A program made the position numbers and the translations under genes. The notes beneath the pieces were generated by a model. That model was not told the DNA's origin and ran no database searches. It saw only the letters and a list, made by a program, of their open reading frames with translations. Of a DNA stretch of 64,000 bases, positions 9,775-19,191 are shown piece after piece (position 1 is the first letter of the stretch; each line of letters starts with the position of its first letter). This DNA is from Calothrix parasitica NIES-267 (GTDB taxonomy: Bacteria > Cyanobacteriota > Cyanobacteriia > Cyanobacteriales > Nostocaceae), in contig NZ_AP018227.1 of NCBI RefSeq assembly GCF_002368095.1, positions 8,172,308 through 8,236,307 on the forward strand, written 5' to 3'.

Positions 9775-10677
9775 TTAATTGCTAGTTTGATAATTTCTTT
9801 CCCAGAAAAAACCAGCTACACCAGCAACTTGTGAGACAAACAATAAAGCTGATAGTAGTAATTTCGGTTGAGATATGTTTTGTGATAGAGGATATTTTAG
9901 TAAATTAAAATAAAATGATATTGGTTCGACTTTAATTTCTCTATGAGCGCGTTTAGCTCGAACTTGATGAAAACAGAAAGCACCACGTCCGTAGAAAAAG
10001 TGCTGCTTCCAATAGCTCGATAGTGTCAATTTATGAGCGTGATATACATTAACTTCCGGCACGTAAATCATTCTATTACCGTATTGTAGCCAACGGTCGC
10101 AAAATTCTCGGTCTTCTGCTGCTGCTCGGGGATAGGTTGTATCGAATCCGCCAATTTCGTGAAAGCGTTCTTTGGATATTGCAATATTGTTTGAAGCAAA
10201 GAAAGTTGCTTTTTGAGGGTCTCGGTTGTAGTAGCTATATAGATAGTTAATTAATTCTTGAGATGCAGTAGAAAAAGGATTTTCCGAAAGTATATTGATT
10301 GTTTTTCCTCCAATCAAGCAATCTGGTGTATTTGCAAAACAAGCAGCTATTTTACTTAACCAGTCTGGTGCAGGTTTACAGTCATCGTCGGTGAAAGCAA
10401 TAAATGCTCCTTTTGCTTGTTTCGCACCAGTATTGCGAGCGGTAGCGGGACCAGCATTTGTTTGTTTGAGTAACGTAATTTTTATTTGATTATTGAAACT
10501 TTTTACTACTGATTCGAGAGACATTTGACTACCGTCATCAACCACAATAACTTCATAAGCATCGCGGGGATATTCTAATTGAGTTAAAGATTCAAGACAT
10601 TCTGCTAATTTGTCGGGACGGTTATAGGTTGGAATAACAATTGAAATAAATGGGATTGAACTATTAAGTATGTCCAT
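9775..10677 (-). CDS. Family 2 glycosyltransferase, 300 aa
   Basis: A GT-A fold enzyme. The N-terminus has SIVIPTYNRPDKLAECLESL and the nucleotide-sugar site VVDDGS; the metal-binding motif is TDDDCKPAPDWL, and AAEDREFCDRW supplies the likely catalytic acidic segment. A hydrophobic C-terminal stretch (LLLSALLFVSQVAGVAGFFW) could anchor it to the inner membrane. It is part of the glycan cluster, between the flippase and the GT-C gene. The transferred sugar cannot be read from sequence. Confidence 0.9.
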   Translation of the reverse strand: MDILNSSIPFISIVIPTYNRPDKLAECLESLTQLEYPRDAYEVIVVDDGSQMSLESVVKSFNNQIKITLLKQTNAGPATARNTGAKQAKGAFIAFTDDDCKPAPDWLSKIAACFANTPDCLIGGKTINILSENPFSTASQELINYLYSYYNRDPQKATFFASNNIAISKERFHEIGGFDTTYPRAAAEDREFCDRWLQYGNRMIYVPEVNVYHAHKLTLSSYWKQHFFYGRGAFCFHQVRAKRAHREIKVEPISFYFNLLKYPLSQNISQPKLLLSALLFVSQVAGVAGFFWERNYQTSN

Positions 10678-10713
10678 CTTTTTATATTTATTGTATTTAT
10701 TATATTTCTAAGA

Positions 10714-12228
10714 TTAATTAGATTTTGTACGTAATTGTTTTATGTTTTGCAAGATTTCTATAATGGTTATTCTGCCTCCAGGAAGCATTAACCAAAACGA
10801 TATGTAAGTAAAGCAAAAAATCATAAAACTGACCGATAAACTCATAATTGAGTTATCAAAACTAGGCAACACCTGTTTGCATAGATAAATTACAACTGCT
10901 GCACTGATTGAAGAAAAAGCCGGACAGCCTACTGCGCCAAGAAAATCCTTCCCAGTTAATGGGGATGCTTTCAAACAAAATGCTACCGACGGATAAGTCA
11001 ACAAGCAAATCGCGATCGCGTAACCTGTTGCAACACCAAAAGCGTCCCATCGCGAACCGATTATGACCGCAATAATCACAATCGGTGTGTGGATAAGTGC
11101 CCAACGAAACTGTTGCTGAGTTTGTCCGGCCGATACATAAAGCCATTTTGTAACTCGGTGCATACTACCAACAAATACCGCTACGTTTAACACTCGAAAT
11201 AATGGAACAGCTTCTAACCATTGATTCCCCAATAGCAACAGCAGAACGTTTTGAGCTTCAACAAACAAGAACGCTAGGGCTGGCATACATAAGGAAAATA
11301 GCAGCGTTAACCCTTTGCGGCAGTAGCTACGGTATAGATTTGTGTCATGCAAGGTACGGCTGAAGCTACAAACTGCTACGTCAAACAAGGGGAAGTAAAC
11401 CTGCTCGAAGGAAAAATAAGCCCATTTATAAGCAATTTGATAAAGTCCAAGAGCTGTTGCTCCACTTAAGTAGCCAATCAGGATGCGGTCTAATTGCATG
11501 CCTATACGCATCAGAAACCGAAAAGCTGTAAGATGCGCTCCGTAAGAGAGCATTCCCTGTAAATTGCTGTCAATTTTTTGAGTTTTAGCTTTAATTTGTT
11601 TTTCAGGTAGCCAAGGACAAATCATTAAATAGGCGATGCTTTGAATTAACTGCATTACAACTAATTGCAATACCAAGGCCCAATACCCCCAGCCCTTTGA
11701 TGCGGCAAAAATCGCGATTGCAGCAGCAACAACCAGCGAAATTACTTCGATTGTTGTCAATACGCCAAAACGCATCTGTCGTTTCAAAAGTGACTTATGC
11801 ACGAAGGTCAAACAAACTATCGAAAACCCAAATGTCATTGCGATGGTGATTCCGATTAATTTTTCCTGCCGATAAAAGTGGGCGAGAATCGGAGCCATAA
11901 TTACCATTAAGCATACAATTACGGCGTTAACTTTCAATGACAGCCAAAAGCTAGCGCTAAGTTGCTGATTATCCAGTTCTTGGCGCTGTATAGCAGCTGT
12001 TTCTAAACCGAAGTTACTTAAACTGTCAGCGAAAGCAAGTAAAGGTGCAACCATCGCCACTAAACCAAACTCTGCTGGTGATAGCATCCGAGCTAGTATC
12101 GCAGTTGAGCCAATTCCTACACCAAGTTTTATGGGTTGAGCCGCAAAGCTAATTAAACCAGATAAAAGCGACCGCCGTTTAAGATCGGAACGAAGGGTAT
12201 CGGTGTCTAAATGACTATTAAATTTCAC
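10714..12228 (-). CDS. Wzx-like polysaccharide flippase, 504 aa
   Basis: A multi-pass membrane protein of the polysaccharide transporter/MOP superfamily, with about 12-14 hydrophobic segments spread over its length. The N-terminus GIGSTAILARMLSPAEFGLVAM is a recognisable motif of lipopolysaccharide-biosynthesis flippases (RfbX/WzxC type). It would move undecaprenyl-linked oligosaccharide units from the cytoplasmic to the periplasmic side. It sits among glycosyltransferases on the same strand, 36 bp from the downstream GT2, consistent with co-transcription. No Wzy-like polymerase was identified in the window. Confidence 0.9.
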   Translation of the reverse strand: MKFNSHLDTDTLRSDLKRRSLLSGLISFAAQPIKLGVGIGSTAILARMLSPAEFGLVAMVAPLLAFADSLSNFGLETAAIQRQELDNQQLSASFWLSLKVNAVIVCLMVIMAPILAHFYRQEKLIGITIAMTFGFSIVCLTFVHKSLLKRQMRFGVLTTIEVISLVVAAAIAIFAASKGWGYWALVLQLVVMQLIQSIAYLMICPWLPEKQIKAKTQKIDSNLQGMLSYGAHLTAFRFLMRIGMQLDRILIGYLSGATALGLYQIAYKWAYFSFEQVYFPLFDVAVCSFSRTLHDTNLYRSYCRKGLTLLFSLCMPALAFLFVEAQNVLLLLLGNQWLEAVPLFRVLNVAVFVGSMHRVTKWLYVSAGQTQQQFRWALIHTPIVIIAVIIGSRWDAFGVATGYAIAICLLTYPSVAFCLKASPLTGKDFLGAVGCPAFSSISAAVVIYLCKQVLPSFDNSIMSLSVSFMIFCFTYISFWLMLPGGRITIIEILQNIKQLRTKSN

Positions 12229-12379
12229 TATGAGAATTCCTCCGATACGGCTATTTTACGCCTTGACGAATCGCTTTATTTTTTGAACAGAACCAACAAT
12301 ACACCGGCTTAATTTGTGTGATTTAATTAAGATTATTGATTGGATTACCGTTCCTTTGGCTAATAAATTTACTGATTAT

Positions 12380-13570
12380 TCAAACCCGATTCTTAGAAAT
12401 AATTTCTTGATAAATATCTAAAAAATTCTGAGTCCGGCGTTCTTCACTAAACTCTTCAATTGCTCGCTTTCGTCCAGATTGTCCCATTTTTTCTGCTAAT
12501 TCCCGGTTACTAAGTAACTTTAATAAAGCATTTGCAAGAGTTGGAATATCCCCCGGTGGAACTAAAAAACCAGTCTCGTTACTACTAACAATTTCTGGCT
12601 GTGCGCCCGTAGCACTGGCAATTACAGCCGTACCTCTCATCATTGCTTCGGTGGTGACGTTGCCAAAAGGTTCCGCCCATAATGAAGGTACCACTTGTAC
12701 CCAAGCCTTATCAAAGTGCTGCTCTAGTTCTTGACGAGGTATATGTCCCAGCCATTTAACGCTTTTACTCACTCCCAACTCTTGAGCAAATAATTTTAAA
12801 TTTTCGGCTTCAACTCCTTGACCTGCAATAATTAATTCAGCCTCAGCTACATGTTCTTTTACTAAAGCAAATGCTTTTAACAAAACGTCAACTCCCTTTT
12901 CGGAAACCAACCTTCCTGCAAAAGCAACCGTCGGTGGTTCCTCCAGAACTGGACGCTGCAAACGTTTGGCTACACCATTGTGAACTACTTTTACCGGTGC
13001 AATTCCTTCAGCTTCTAAATTTGCTTTCATCCCATGACTCAAAGCCACTACAGCATTAAAAGCATGTTTCCAGCGCAACCACAGCCGACGTTGCATCATA
13101 AACACAGCCCAAGATTGCGGTGTCAGACAACCATGTCGCAAACAAGCTTTACCAGCACTAGATTTACAAGGACTGCCATCGGGTAATAATTTAGTTCCCA
13201 TAGGACAGATTGCTTTATATACTGCTGTTTGATAAAGACAAGGTACATCTTTAAGAAGTGGCAGAATCAATGGCGAAAGTTGCCACATAAACATCCGCAC
13301 GTGAACTATATCTGGTTGAAATTCAGCCAAAACACGACGTAAATTTAGATAAGCTGAAACATTCGCAGTTTGGGAAATGACTTGAAACAGCGAATTTGTA
13401 CCGAAGCAGCTATATTCACAAAGCAAGGGACTATCAGCAACTGGTTTCGCGACACTTGAAAACAAACGCACATCATGAGACAAAGAGCGTAAGTTATCCC
13501 GCAGAGAAAGCATTTGAGTCTCCGCACCTCCGGTAGCAGTACCAATATCATTAAGCAGAAGAATCTTCAT
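12380..13570 (-). CDS. GT4-family glycosyltransferase, 396 aa
   Basis: A GT-B fold retaining transferase. The N-terminal domain has LLLNDIGTATGGAETQMLSL, the usual glycine-rich acceptor loop. The C-terminal domain has VAFAGRLVSEKGVDVLLKAF, and the donor site PSLWAEPFGNVTTEAMMRGTAV contains the EPFGxxxxEAM motif (E-x7-E) of GT4 enzymes. It is cytoplasmic and acts in the glycan cluster. A Cys-rich stretch in the middle (CPMGTKLLPDGSPCKSSAGK, then ACLRHGC) is often seen in related cyanobacterial and bacterial enzymes. Donor and acceptor are unknown. Confidence 0.92.
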   Translation of the reverse strand: MKILLLNDIGTATGGAETQMLSLRDNLRSLSHDVRLFSSVAKPVADSPLLCEYSCFGTNSLFQVISQTANVSAYLNLRRVLAEFQPDIVHVRMFMWQLSPLILPLLKDVPCLYQTAVYKAICPMGTKLLPDGSPCKSSAGKACLRHGCLTPQSWAVFMMQRRLWLRWKHAFNAVVALSHGMKANLEAEGIAPVKVVHNGVAKRLQRPVLEEPPTVAFAGRLVSEKGVDVLLKAFALVKEHVAEAELIIAGQGVEAENLKLFAQELGVSKSVKWLGHIPRQELEQHFDKAWVQVVPSLWAEPFGNVTTEAMMRGTAVIASATGAQPEIVSSNETGFLVPPGDIPTLANALLKLLSNRELAEKMGQSGRKRAIEEFSEERRTQNFLDIYQEIISKNRV

Positions 13571-13699
13571 TTTAAAAAGATAAGGGAGTAGGGAGCGGGG
13601 AGTAGGAAATCAATCTTTGCACGATGCACAAATAATAATCAATCAGAATCAGTATCACGTAATTATTTATTTTTAATTACCTATTCCCAATTAACAATT

Positions 13700-14743
13700 T
13701 CACACCTGAGATAATGTTTGCTGTGGAGTTAAATTCTTAGTTGATTTAGGCTGAAGATATTTTTTCGCATAAACACCTGTAAGATATTGATTTAGCAATT
13801 TTTCTACAGGAGCAAACAAACCGTACATCAATACTTTTTGCAGAAACTGATTATTGATACCGAAAGTTAAAGAACGAACTATTGGCATCAAAATTGTATC
13901 TCTACGTCTCCAACCCAATGCTTTATATTTATGTTGAAAATATCCGTCTTCGGCTAAATTCCATTTTTGACGCAACCGTGATAAGCTTCCCAGTTCCCAA
14001 GCATCGCTCCAACGCAACATATAATAATGTAAATCGCTGAATTTTAAGGGTGATGTGGGAACGTAGGTAACCAAACTTTTTGGCTCAAAGTAAACAGAAC
14101 CCCCAGATTTAGCAACGTTCATACAAAAATCGAGATGTTCTTTTGTATTGAGCATCTGTTCGTCAAATGTTCCTAAATGCTGGAATATTTCGGTACGAAC
14201 CAACATAACGTGAAATTCACATAACTCGGTTTCTGTACGTTCTAATTTGACTCGCGGGTCTGTAATTTTTTTACCTTGTTTATACATTTTTTCACGCAAG
14301 CGTCGTCTACCTCTTTTATCGACGACAATATGCGATTCCCCACCCGCAAAATGGATTTCTTGATGTAAAGGCAAATATTGAAACATCAATGGGCCAACTA
14401 CCGTAGCTTCCTTCTCTTCGGAACAATCAATCAAAGCTTTTAGCCATCCAGAATCAGGAATAATATCGTTATCTACAAAAGCGACATATTTAGTATCTAC
14501 TGCTGCTAAACCAATATTTCTAGCGCTATTAGGAGTTAAGTAATAATCGGTACGAATTAATTGAAAACCTTTTTCTTGGGCTTGATTTTGCAAATACTCC
14601 CGTGTTTCTTTCGGAGAATTTCCATCTACATATATTAATTTAAATGGAACTTGAGTATTTTCATAAATACTTTCTAACGATTCGCGAGTATAGCTAAAGC
14701 GCTCGCGAGGAGAAACAACAATCGTTACTTGAGGTTCGCTCAT
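13700..14743 (-). CDS. Family 2 glycosyltransferase, 347 aa
   Basis: A GT-A fold enzyme with VTIVVSPRERFSYTRESLES at the start, the nucleotide-sugar strand KLIYVDGNS, the metal motif AFVDNDIIPDSGWL, and a downstream acidic motif (FDEQMLNTKEHLDFCMNV). There is no clear transmembrane segment. It lies between the GT4 and the flavoprotein in the same-strand glycan cluster, with A+T-rich gaps of about 130-190 bp on each side. The sugar is unknown. Confidence 0.9.
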   Translation of the reverse strand: MSEPQVTIVVSPRERFSYTRESLESIYENTQVPFKLIYVDGNSPKETREYLQNQAQEKGFQLIRTDYYLTPNSARNIGLAAVDTKYVAFVDNDIIPDSGWLKALIDCSEEKEATVVGPLMFQYLPLHQEIHFAGGESHIVVDKRGRRRLREKMYKQGKKITDPRVKLERTETELCEFHVMLVRTEIFQHLGTFDEQMLNTKEHLDFCMNVAKSGGSVYFEPKSLVTYVPTSPLKFSDLHYYMLRWSDAWELGSLSRLRQKWNLAEDGYFQHKYKALGWRRRDTILMPIVRSLTFGINNQFLQKVLMYGLFAPVEKLLNQYLTGVYAKKYLQPKSTKNLTPQQTLSQV

Positions 14744-14928
14744 AAACTAGTTCTATCAAAAAAAATGAGGTTTAGAGAAATCTGCTTTTCGCAGAAAATA
14801 TTTTTGATTAAATCAGTTGATGCAAATAAAGGTTATTTTCATAAGGTTATGATTAAGCTCAAGCGAATTAAGACTTAAACAAAATCTTTCCTAACTGCTT
14901 TTACTTACATCAAGCGACTTAACTATTG

Positions 14929-16401
14929 CTACTTCTTGTTAGAAACTACAAAGGTTAAATCCTTATCGTCTTCAGAGGAAGCAAGTTGCTTCCATTCTTC
15001 TTTAGTAAAATCTTCGTGATAAGAACGCTCGGTATTGACATTCCACAAATCGTGCTTCTCTCCTAACAGATTTTTTGCTGCTAATAAAGCTGTGAGCATC
15101 GAGTGGTCTTGGTTGTTATAGCGATGCATTCCATTGCGACCGGTAGTTTGGAGATTTTCAAATTTTTGTACATAATCTTGAATAACATCCAAATGCTGGC
15201 GATAGTCGCGGTCATATACGGGATATGCTTTTGGCTGACGAATCACAACTCCATCTTCTACAATCGCACCTTTAGCCAATCCCAAAGTTTCTAATTCTTG
15301 CTTGGCTAATGCAATTAATTCTTCATCTGTCTTTGACCATAAAGAATCGCCAATATTACTAAAATATTCCATACCCAAACAGGTTTTACTAGAATCGGGA
15401 ACCATTTGAGCGCTCCAATTCTTAAAATTCTGAATCCGACCCACTTTCACCTCTGGAGAGTGAATGTAAATCCAGTTATCTGGAAATAAGTCTGGCGCAT
15501 CTACAATCAATGACACAATCAAAAAATCGCGATACTTTAGACCGTTTGCTGCTTCTACTACATGAGATGGTAATGCAGGGTCCATTTTTTGAACTAACTT
15601 ATTAAGAGGCATGCTGGAAATAAAATTCTCAGCCTCAAATTTAATCAAATTACCGTCGCGTTCGGCAATCACTCTATTAATACGCTCACCTTCACGCTCT
15701 ATACCCAATACTTTTGTATTCATATGTACTTCACCACCAGCTTCTTCTATCTTTTCAGTGAAGCGTTCCCACATCATTCCAGGTCCCAATCTAGGGTAAT
15801 CAAATTCTTTAATTAATGTCTTGGTATCGTTTTTACCAATCAATGCATTTAAGACTGCTGTTTTTACCGACAGACCTTTGATGCGCTGTGCTGCCCATTC
15901 AGCTTGAATCTGATTGCAGGGAATCCCCCAAACTTTCTCTGTATAGGTTTTGAAAAAAGTCTTGTAAAGACGCTCTCCGAAGCGATTTGTTACCCACTGC
16001 TCCAAATTATCTTCCACGGGAAGCGGTTGACGCTTAGCTTGTAGATAAGACCAGATAATCATAAAACTCTCAGATATACCTAGCTTCTGAAGAGTATCAA
16101 ATGCACTTAAAGGATATTGAAAAAATTTCCCCTGATAATAAATACGCGACATGCGCGGAGTCTTGATAAAATCATTCTCTAAAACTTCGTACCAAAGGTC
16201 TTGTACTTCTTGAACTTTGGTAAAAAATCTATGTCCACCGATATCGAAATGATACCCTTTATACTTCTCTGTTCGAGATATTCCACCGACCTTATCTGAT
16301 TGCTCTAAAACTATAGGTTTAATGCCATTTTTAACTAGATGGTAAGCTGCGGTCAGACCTGCTGGTCCGGCCCCGATAACGATAACTTGATTATTTTTCA
16401 T
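14929..16401 (-). CDS. NAD(P)/FAD-dependent oxidoreductase, UDP-galactopyranose-mutase-like
   Basis: A flavoprotein of the amine-oxidase / protoporphyrinogen-oxidase-like superfamily. The N-terminus VIVIGAGPAGLTAAYHL is the FAD-binding GxGxxG motif, followed by IVLEQSDKVGGISRT and YHFDIGGHRFF, which resemble UDP-galactopyranose mutases and related sugar-pathway flavoproteins. A second FAD-contact segment near the C-terminus is TTGRNGMHRYNNQDHSMLTA. At 490 residues it is longer than typical Glf. Position inside the glycan cluster suggests sugar-nucleotide or lipid-linked sugar modification. An unrelated oxidase role cannot be excluded. Confidence 0.82.
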   Translation of the reverse strand: MKNNQVIVIGAGPAGLTAAYHLVKNGIKPIVLEQSDKVGGISRTEKYKGYHFDIGGHRFFTKVQEVQDLWYEVLENDFIKTPRMSRIYYQGKFFQYPLSAFDTLQKLGISESFMIIWSYLQAKRQPLPVEDNLEQWVTNRFGERLYKTFFKTYTEKVWGIPCNQIQAEWAAQRIKGLSVKTAVLNALIGKNDTKTLIKEFDYPRLGPGMMWERFTEKIEEAGGEVHMNTKVLGIEREGERINRVIAERDGNLIKFEAENFISSMPLNKLVQKMDPALPSHVVEAANGLKYRDFLIVSLIVDAPDLFPDNWIYIHSPEVKVGRIQNFKNWSAQMVPDSSKTCLGMEYFSNIGDSLWSKTDEELIALAKQELETLGLAKGAIVEDGVVIRQPKAYPVYDRDYRQHLDVIQDYVQKFENLQTTGRNGMHRYNNQDHSMLTALLAAKNLLGEKHDLWNVNTERSYHEDFTKEEWKQLASSEDDKDLTFVVSNKK

Positions 16402-16442
16402 GAATTCAATAAAGAGTGTATTTGTTCGCGGTATTGTCGATA

Positions 16443-17465
16443 TTAGCTAGTGGATACATTTAATTTTGATAAGAACCACTCATGCCATATATAGTTGCTC
16501 GTAGCAACAGCAAAGGCTAGACCACCGTAAAAGTAGTAGAACCAATGCCAAGGAATAACGCGCAATGCAAAACCCAAACCACGTTTTGCATAGAAGAAAC
16601 GATAAACCGCGAAATTTAACCACAGCATTATTAGGCTTAGTACCGCAGCCATAGCCAAGAATCCAGACCACCAAAAACTTAGGATTAGAGTAGTGAAAAT
16701 TCCATAAACTGAAATTACGCTTAAGCGGTTAGATAAACCTAAATTCAAATCATTATCTAACTGACGTTGACGCAAAATCAAATCTGTCCAAGGCAAAGCA
16801 CGATAAAATATCTCTGCTTTTAGCAAAGAAACGACACCCCAATATTTCAAATGCTTTACATGTAAATTCTTGAGAAGTTTAATTTTATAACCAGCACCTC
16901 TGATACGATATCCCAACTCTATATCTTCGATGCTAGGTCTTCGATAGCTCTCATCAAATCCACCCACAGAGAGAAATATTTCGCGACGAATTGCTCCACA
17001 AGCACCCCAAAATGTAAAGGCTTCTTCATTTGCCACTTGATGGGTGTAATGATGAAATAAGTTTTTATATTGCGATAAAAAGTTACTTGCTCCTGGTTGG
17101 TCATCATAGGAGCCAATTAAAGCAGCTAATTCAGAATCGCTCTCGAAAGCTTTTTTAACTTGACCAATTGCATCTGGTGAAATCACTACATCAGCATCTA
17201 TAAAATAGACAATATCACCAGTCGCAACGCTCGCACCTAAATTACGTGCTTTTGCAGGACCTCCATTAACAGCCATTCTGATTAATCTATATCCAAATTC
17301 TTGGGCTACTAGCCAAGAGCCATCTGTATCAGCATCCGATACCACAATTACTTCATCTGGAGCAATTTCTGATTTTGTAAGACTCGATAAGCATTTACGA
17401 AAGCTATCTCCTCCATTATGTACCGGGATGATTACTGAAATACTCACCTGATCGGGAATAAGCAT
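16443..17465 (-). CDS. Family 2 glycosyltransferase with C-terminal membrane segments, 340 aa
   Basis: A GT-A enzyme with SVIIPVHNGGDSFRKCLSSL, VVSDADTDGS, GGPAKARNLGASVATGDIVY and the metal motif FIDADVVI, then the acidic motif SIEDIELGYRIRGAGY. The C-terminal third has about two or three hydrophobic helices (FTTLILSFWWSGFLAMAAVL and others), so it is probably anchored in the plasma membrane. It is the first gene of the seven-gene minus-strand glycan cluster, 41 bp ahead of the flavoprotein gene. The promoter of the cluster probably lies just upstream of 17465. Confidence 0.9.
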   Translation of the reverse strand: MLIPDQVSISVIIPVHNGGDSFRKCLSSLTKSEIAPDEVIVVSDADTDGSWLVAQEFGYRLIRMAVNGGPAKARNLGASVATGDIVYFIDADVVISPDAIGQVKKAFESDSELAALIGSYDDQPGASNFLSQYKNLFHHYTHQVANEEAFTFWGACGAIRREIFLSVGGFDESYRRPSIEDIELGYRIRGAGYKIKLLKNLHVKHLKYWGVVSLLKAEIFYRALPWTDLILRQRQLDNDLNLGLSNRLSVISVYGIFTTLILSFWWSGFLAMAAVLSLIMLWLNFAVYRFFYAKRGLGFALRVIPWHWFYYFYGGLAFAVATSNYIWHEWFLSKLNVSTS

Positions 17466-18208
17466 TACTCAATTTATTCCTCACTAATCCACAAAAATTC
17501 ATTTTTTCTCAATCAAAATTTAATTTTCCTCAATTTTAGATTTTTGTTGAAGATAAGTTAAATGCTCCGGATTTTGAACCTGGATTATGTAGAGCTTACT
17601 ATTTACATAATTATAAAAAAAAGTAGGATTTTAACCACATCAGCAAAAAGTTTATCTTAGCTTTACATAGATAAAGTTGAGATAAACTTACTTAAAATCT
17701 TACTGCTGAGAAAATACATTAATAGGCCATTCATCGGAATTATTTTGCGTGATTATCATCGCAATAACAGGATATACAACAGTATCTTATGGAATAGTCC
17801 TATATCTATAGATTTAAATTAATCCATGAGTTATGTATGAAAATTAGATGAGAAATTTCTTATGAACTGAATATTGTTGGAATTATCATATTTTTTTTAA
17901 TAGCTAAGGGAAAATTTATGATAGTAGCCGTAACTATTTTCATGAGCTTTACATGATTAAATATTTCAGCATTATTTACGCCTATATTTGAAATAATTAT
18001 CTAAAAATATATAATAAAAATCTTATATTATTTAATACGACATAGCGTGTAAATCCCATTTCCTCATCAGTATTGCATTCTAATTTATTTATATAAATAT
18101 AAGCCGTAAATAAGTATCACGAATTTATACAAATCAGCATTTATCAATTAGCGATTATTCCACTTTAGGTGCAGCAATACTCCCATCGTCCCAAAGTTCT
18201 GATAGTCG

Positions 18209-18351
18209 GATGATTTGCAAATCTTGCACCAGTGTCATAAACCCGGTTTCTTGTTGCTTAAACAACAACATAATAATGCTTTCACTTCGGAGAAACCGGG
18301 TTTATTTGGTCTTCTTGAGAATGGTGCAAGATATAAGATGATTTGCAAATC
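18209..18351. repeat. Nested palindromic element with repeated ends
   Basis: GATGATTTGCAAATC occurs at both ends (18209-18223 and 18337-18351). Inside, ATCTTGCACCA (18221-18231) pairs with TGGTGCAAGAT (18322-18332), and TAAACCCGGTTTCT (18238-18251) pairs with its exact complement at 18291-18304. A lone TGGTGCAAGAT also occurs near 27937, upstream of dnaN. No gene lies inside. Confidence 0.8.
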
Positions 18352-18451
18352 AAGTTTATGGTAGATTACTAAAAGTAGGTTTATAGCTTTAATACAAGTT
18401 AAATGTAGAAATGCGCCCTACAAAAAACAGCTATTTGAAAATAAAAAGTCC

Positions 18452-18501
18452 CTAGTACAAAACGGCTTAAATAAGGCAACCATTAAAAATGGCTGAAAAG
18501 C
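18452..18501 (+). repeat. 50-bp dispersed repeat, copy 2
   Basis: Opposite-orientation partner of 7838-7887 with one mismatch by eye. It lies about 150 bp upstream of the peroxiredoxin start. Confidence 0.85.
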
Positions 18502-18654
18502 TTAGAAAACTTAGTAACGGTAAAATCCTGGGAATCTCTATGAGCTAAGAATCCCTTTCCATTTATAGATGGGGAATGTCAACAAAGTGGAATGTGTGGG
18601 CATGTCGCGATAAAATACCTAGTGCAACAGATTTTACTAAATTGAACTAAAGCT

Positions 18655-19095
18655 ATGCCTCTACCAGTTGGAACCGCAGCACCAAACTTTACAGCCAAAG
18701 ACACTAAGGGTAACACAGTTTCTTTGTCAGATTTGAAAGGGAAGACAGTTGTTTTGTATTTCTACCCCAAAGATGATACTCCTGGATGTACCAAGCAAGC
18801 TTGTAGCTTCCGCGATGCTCAACCGCAGTACCAAAGCAAAGATATCGTAGTTCTAGGTGTAAGTGCAGACGACGAAGCTTCTCACCAAGCTTTCACCGAA
18901 AAATATAATTTAAATTTTCCCCTATTAGTCGATACGGAAAAAAGCTTAATTAGTTCTTACGACGTTGATGGTGGTGGTTATGCCAAGCGTGTTACTTACG
19001 TTATCGATGGTAATGGTAAGATTACCAACGTTGACGAGAGCGTTAACACTACCACTCATGCTGAAGATGTGCTGAAATCTTTGAATTTAAATTAA
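18655..19095 (+). CDS. Thioredoxin-dependent peroxiredoxin (BCP/PrxQ type), 146 aa
   Basis: Reduces hydrogen peroxide and organic hydroperoxides using thioredoxin. The N-terminus MPLPVGTAAPNFTAKDTKGN leads into the active-site segment YFYPKDDTPGCTKQACSFRD. The first Cys is the peroxidatic residue, and the second, five residues later, is the resolving Cys of the PrxQ/BCP class. The length is typical. It is transcribed alone and converges on the secreted-protein gene at 19192-19623, with a palindromic hairpin between them. It is probably cytoplasmic, since no signal peptide is visible. Confidence 0.94.
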   Translation: MPLPVGTAAPNFTAKDTKGNTVSLSDLKGKTVVLYFYPKDDTPGCTKQACSFRDAQPQYQSKDIVVLGVSADDEASHQAFTEKYNLNFPLLVDTEKSLISSYDVDGGGYAKRVTYVIDGNGKITNVDESVNTTTHAEDVLKSLNLN

Positions 19096-19115
19096 TTCCG
19101 AGAATATAAAAAAAT

Positions 19116-19140
19116 AGAGACGTTGCAATGCAACGTCTCT
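19116..19140 (-). terminator. Palindromic hairpin, likely terminator
   Basis: AGAGACGTTGCA and TGCAACGTCTCT form a perfect 12-bp stem around one base. On the minus strand it is followed by TATTTTTTT, so it fits a Rho-independent terminator for the gene at 19192-19623. This palindrome is also, from memory, a common dispersed repeat in Nostocales. Confidence 0.75.
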
Positions 19141-19191
19141 AAGATTGATAATCGAGAATTATTCTCTTACTATTGCAGGGAATAATTAACT

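Larger units (their letters stand above)
17466..18654. other. Gene-free stretch with palindromic repeats
   Basis: About 1.2 kb between the glycan cluster and the peroxiredoxin gene. The first 700 bp are very A+T-rich without recognisable structure. The last 450 bp hold a nested palindrome (18209-18351) and the second copy of a 50-bp repeat (18452-18501). No gene or tRNA was recognised. Confidence 0.6.
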
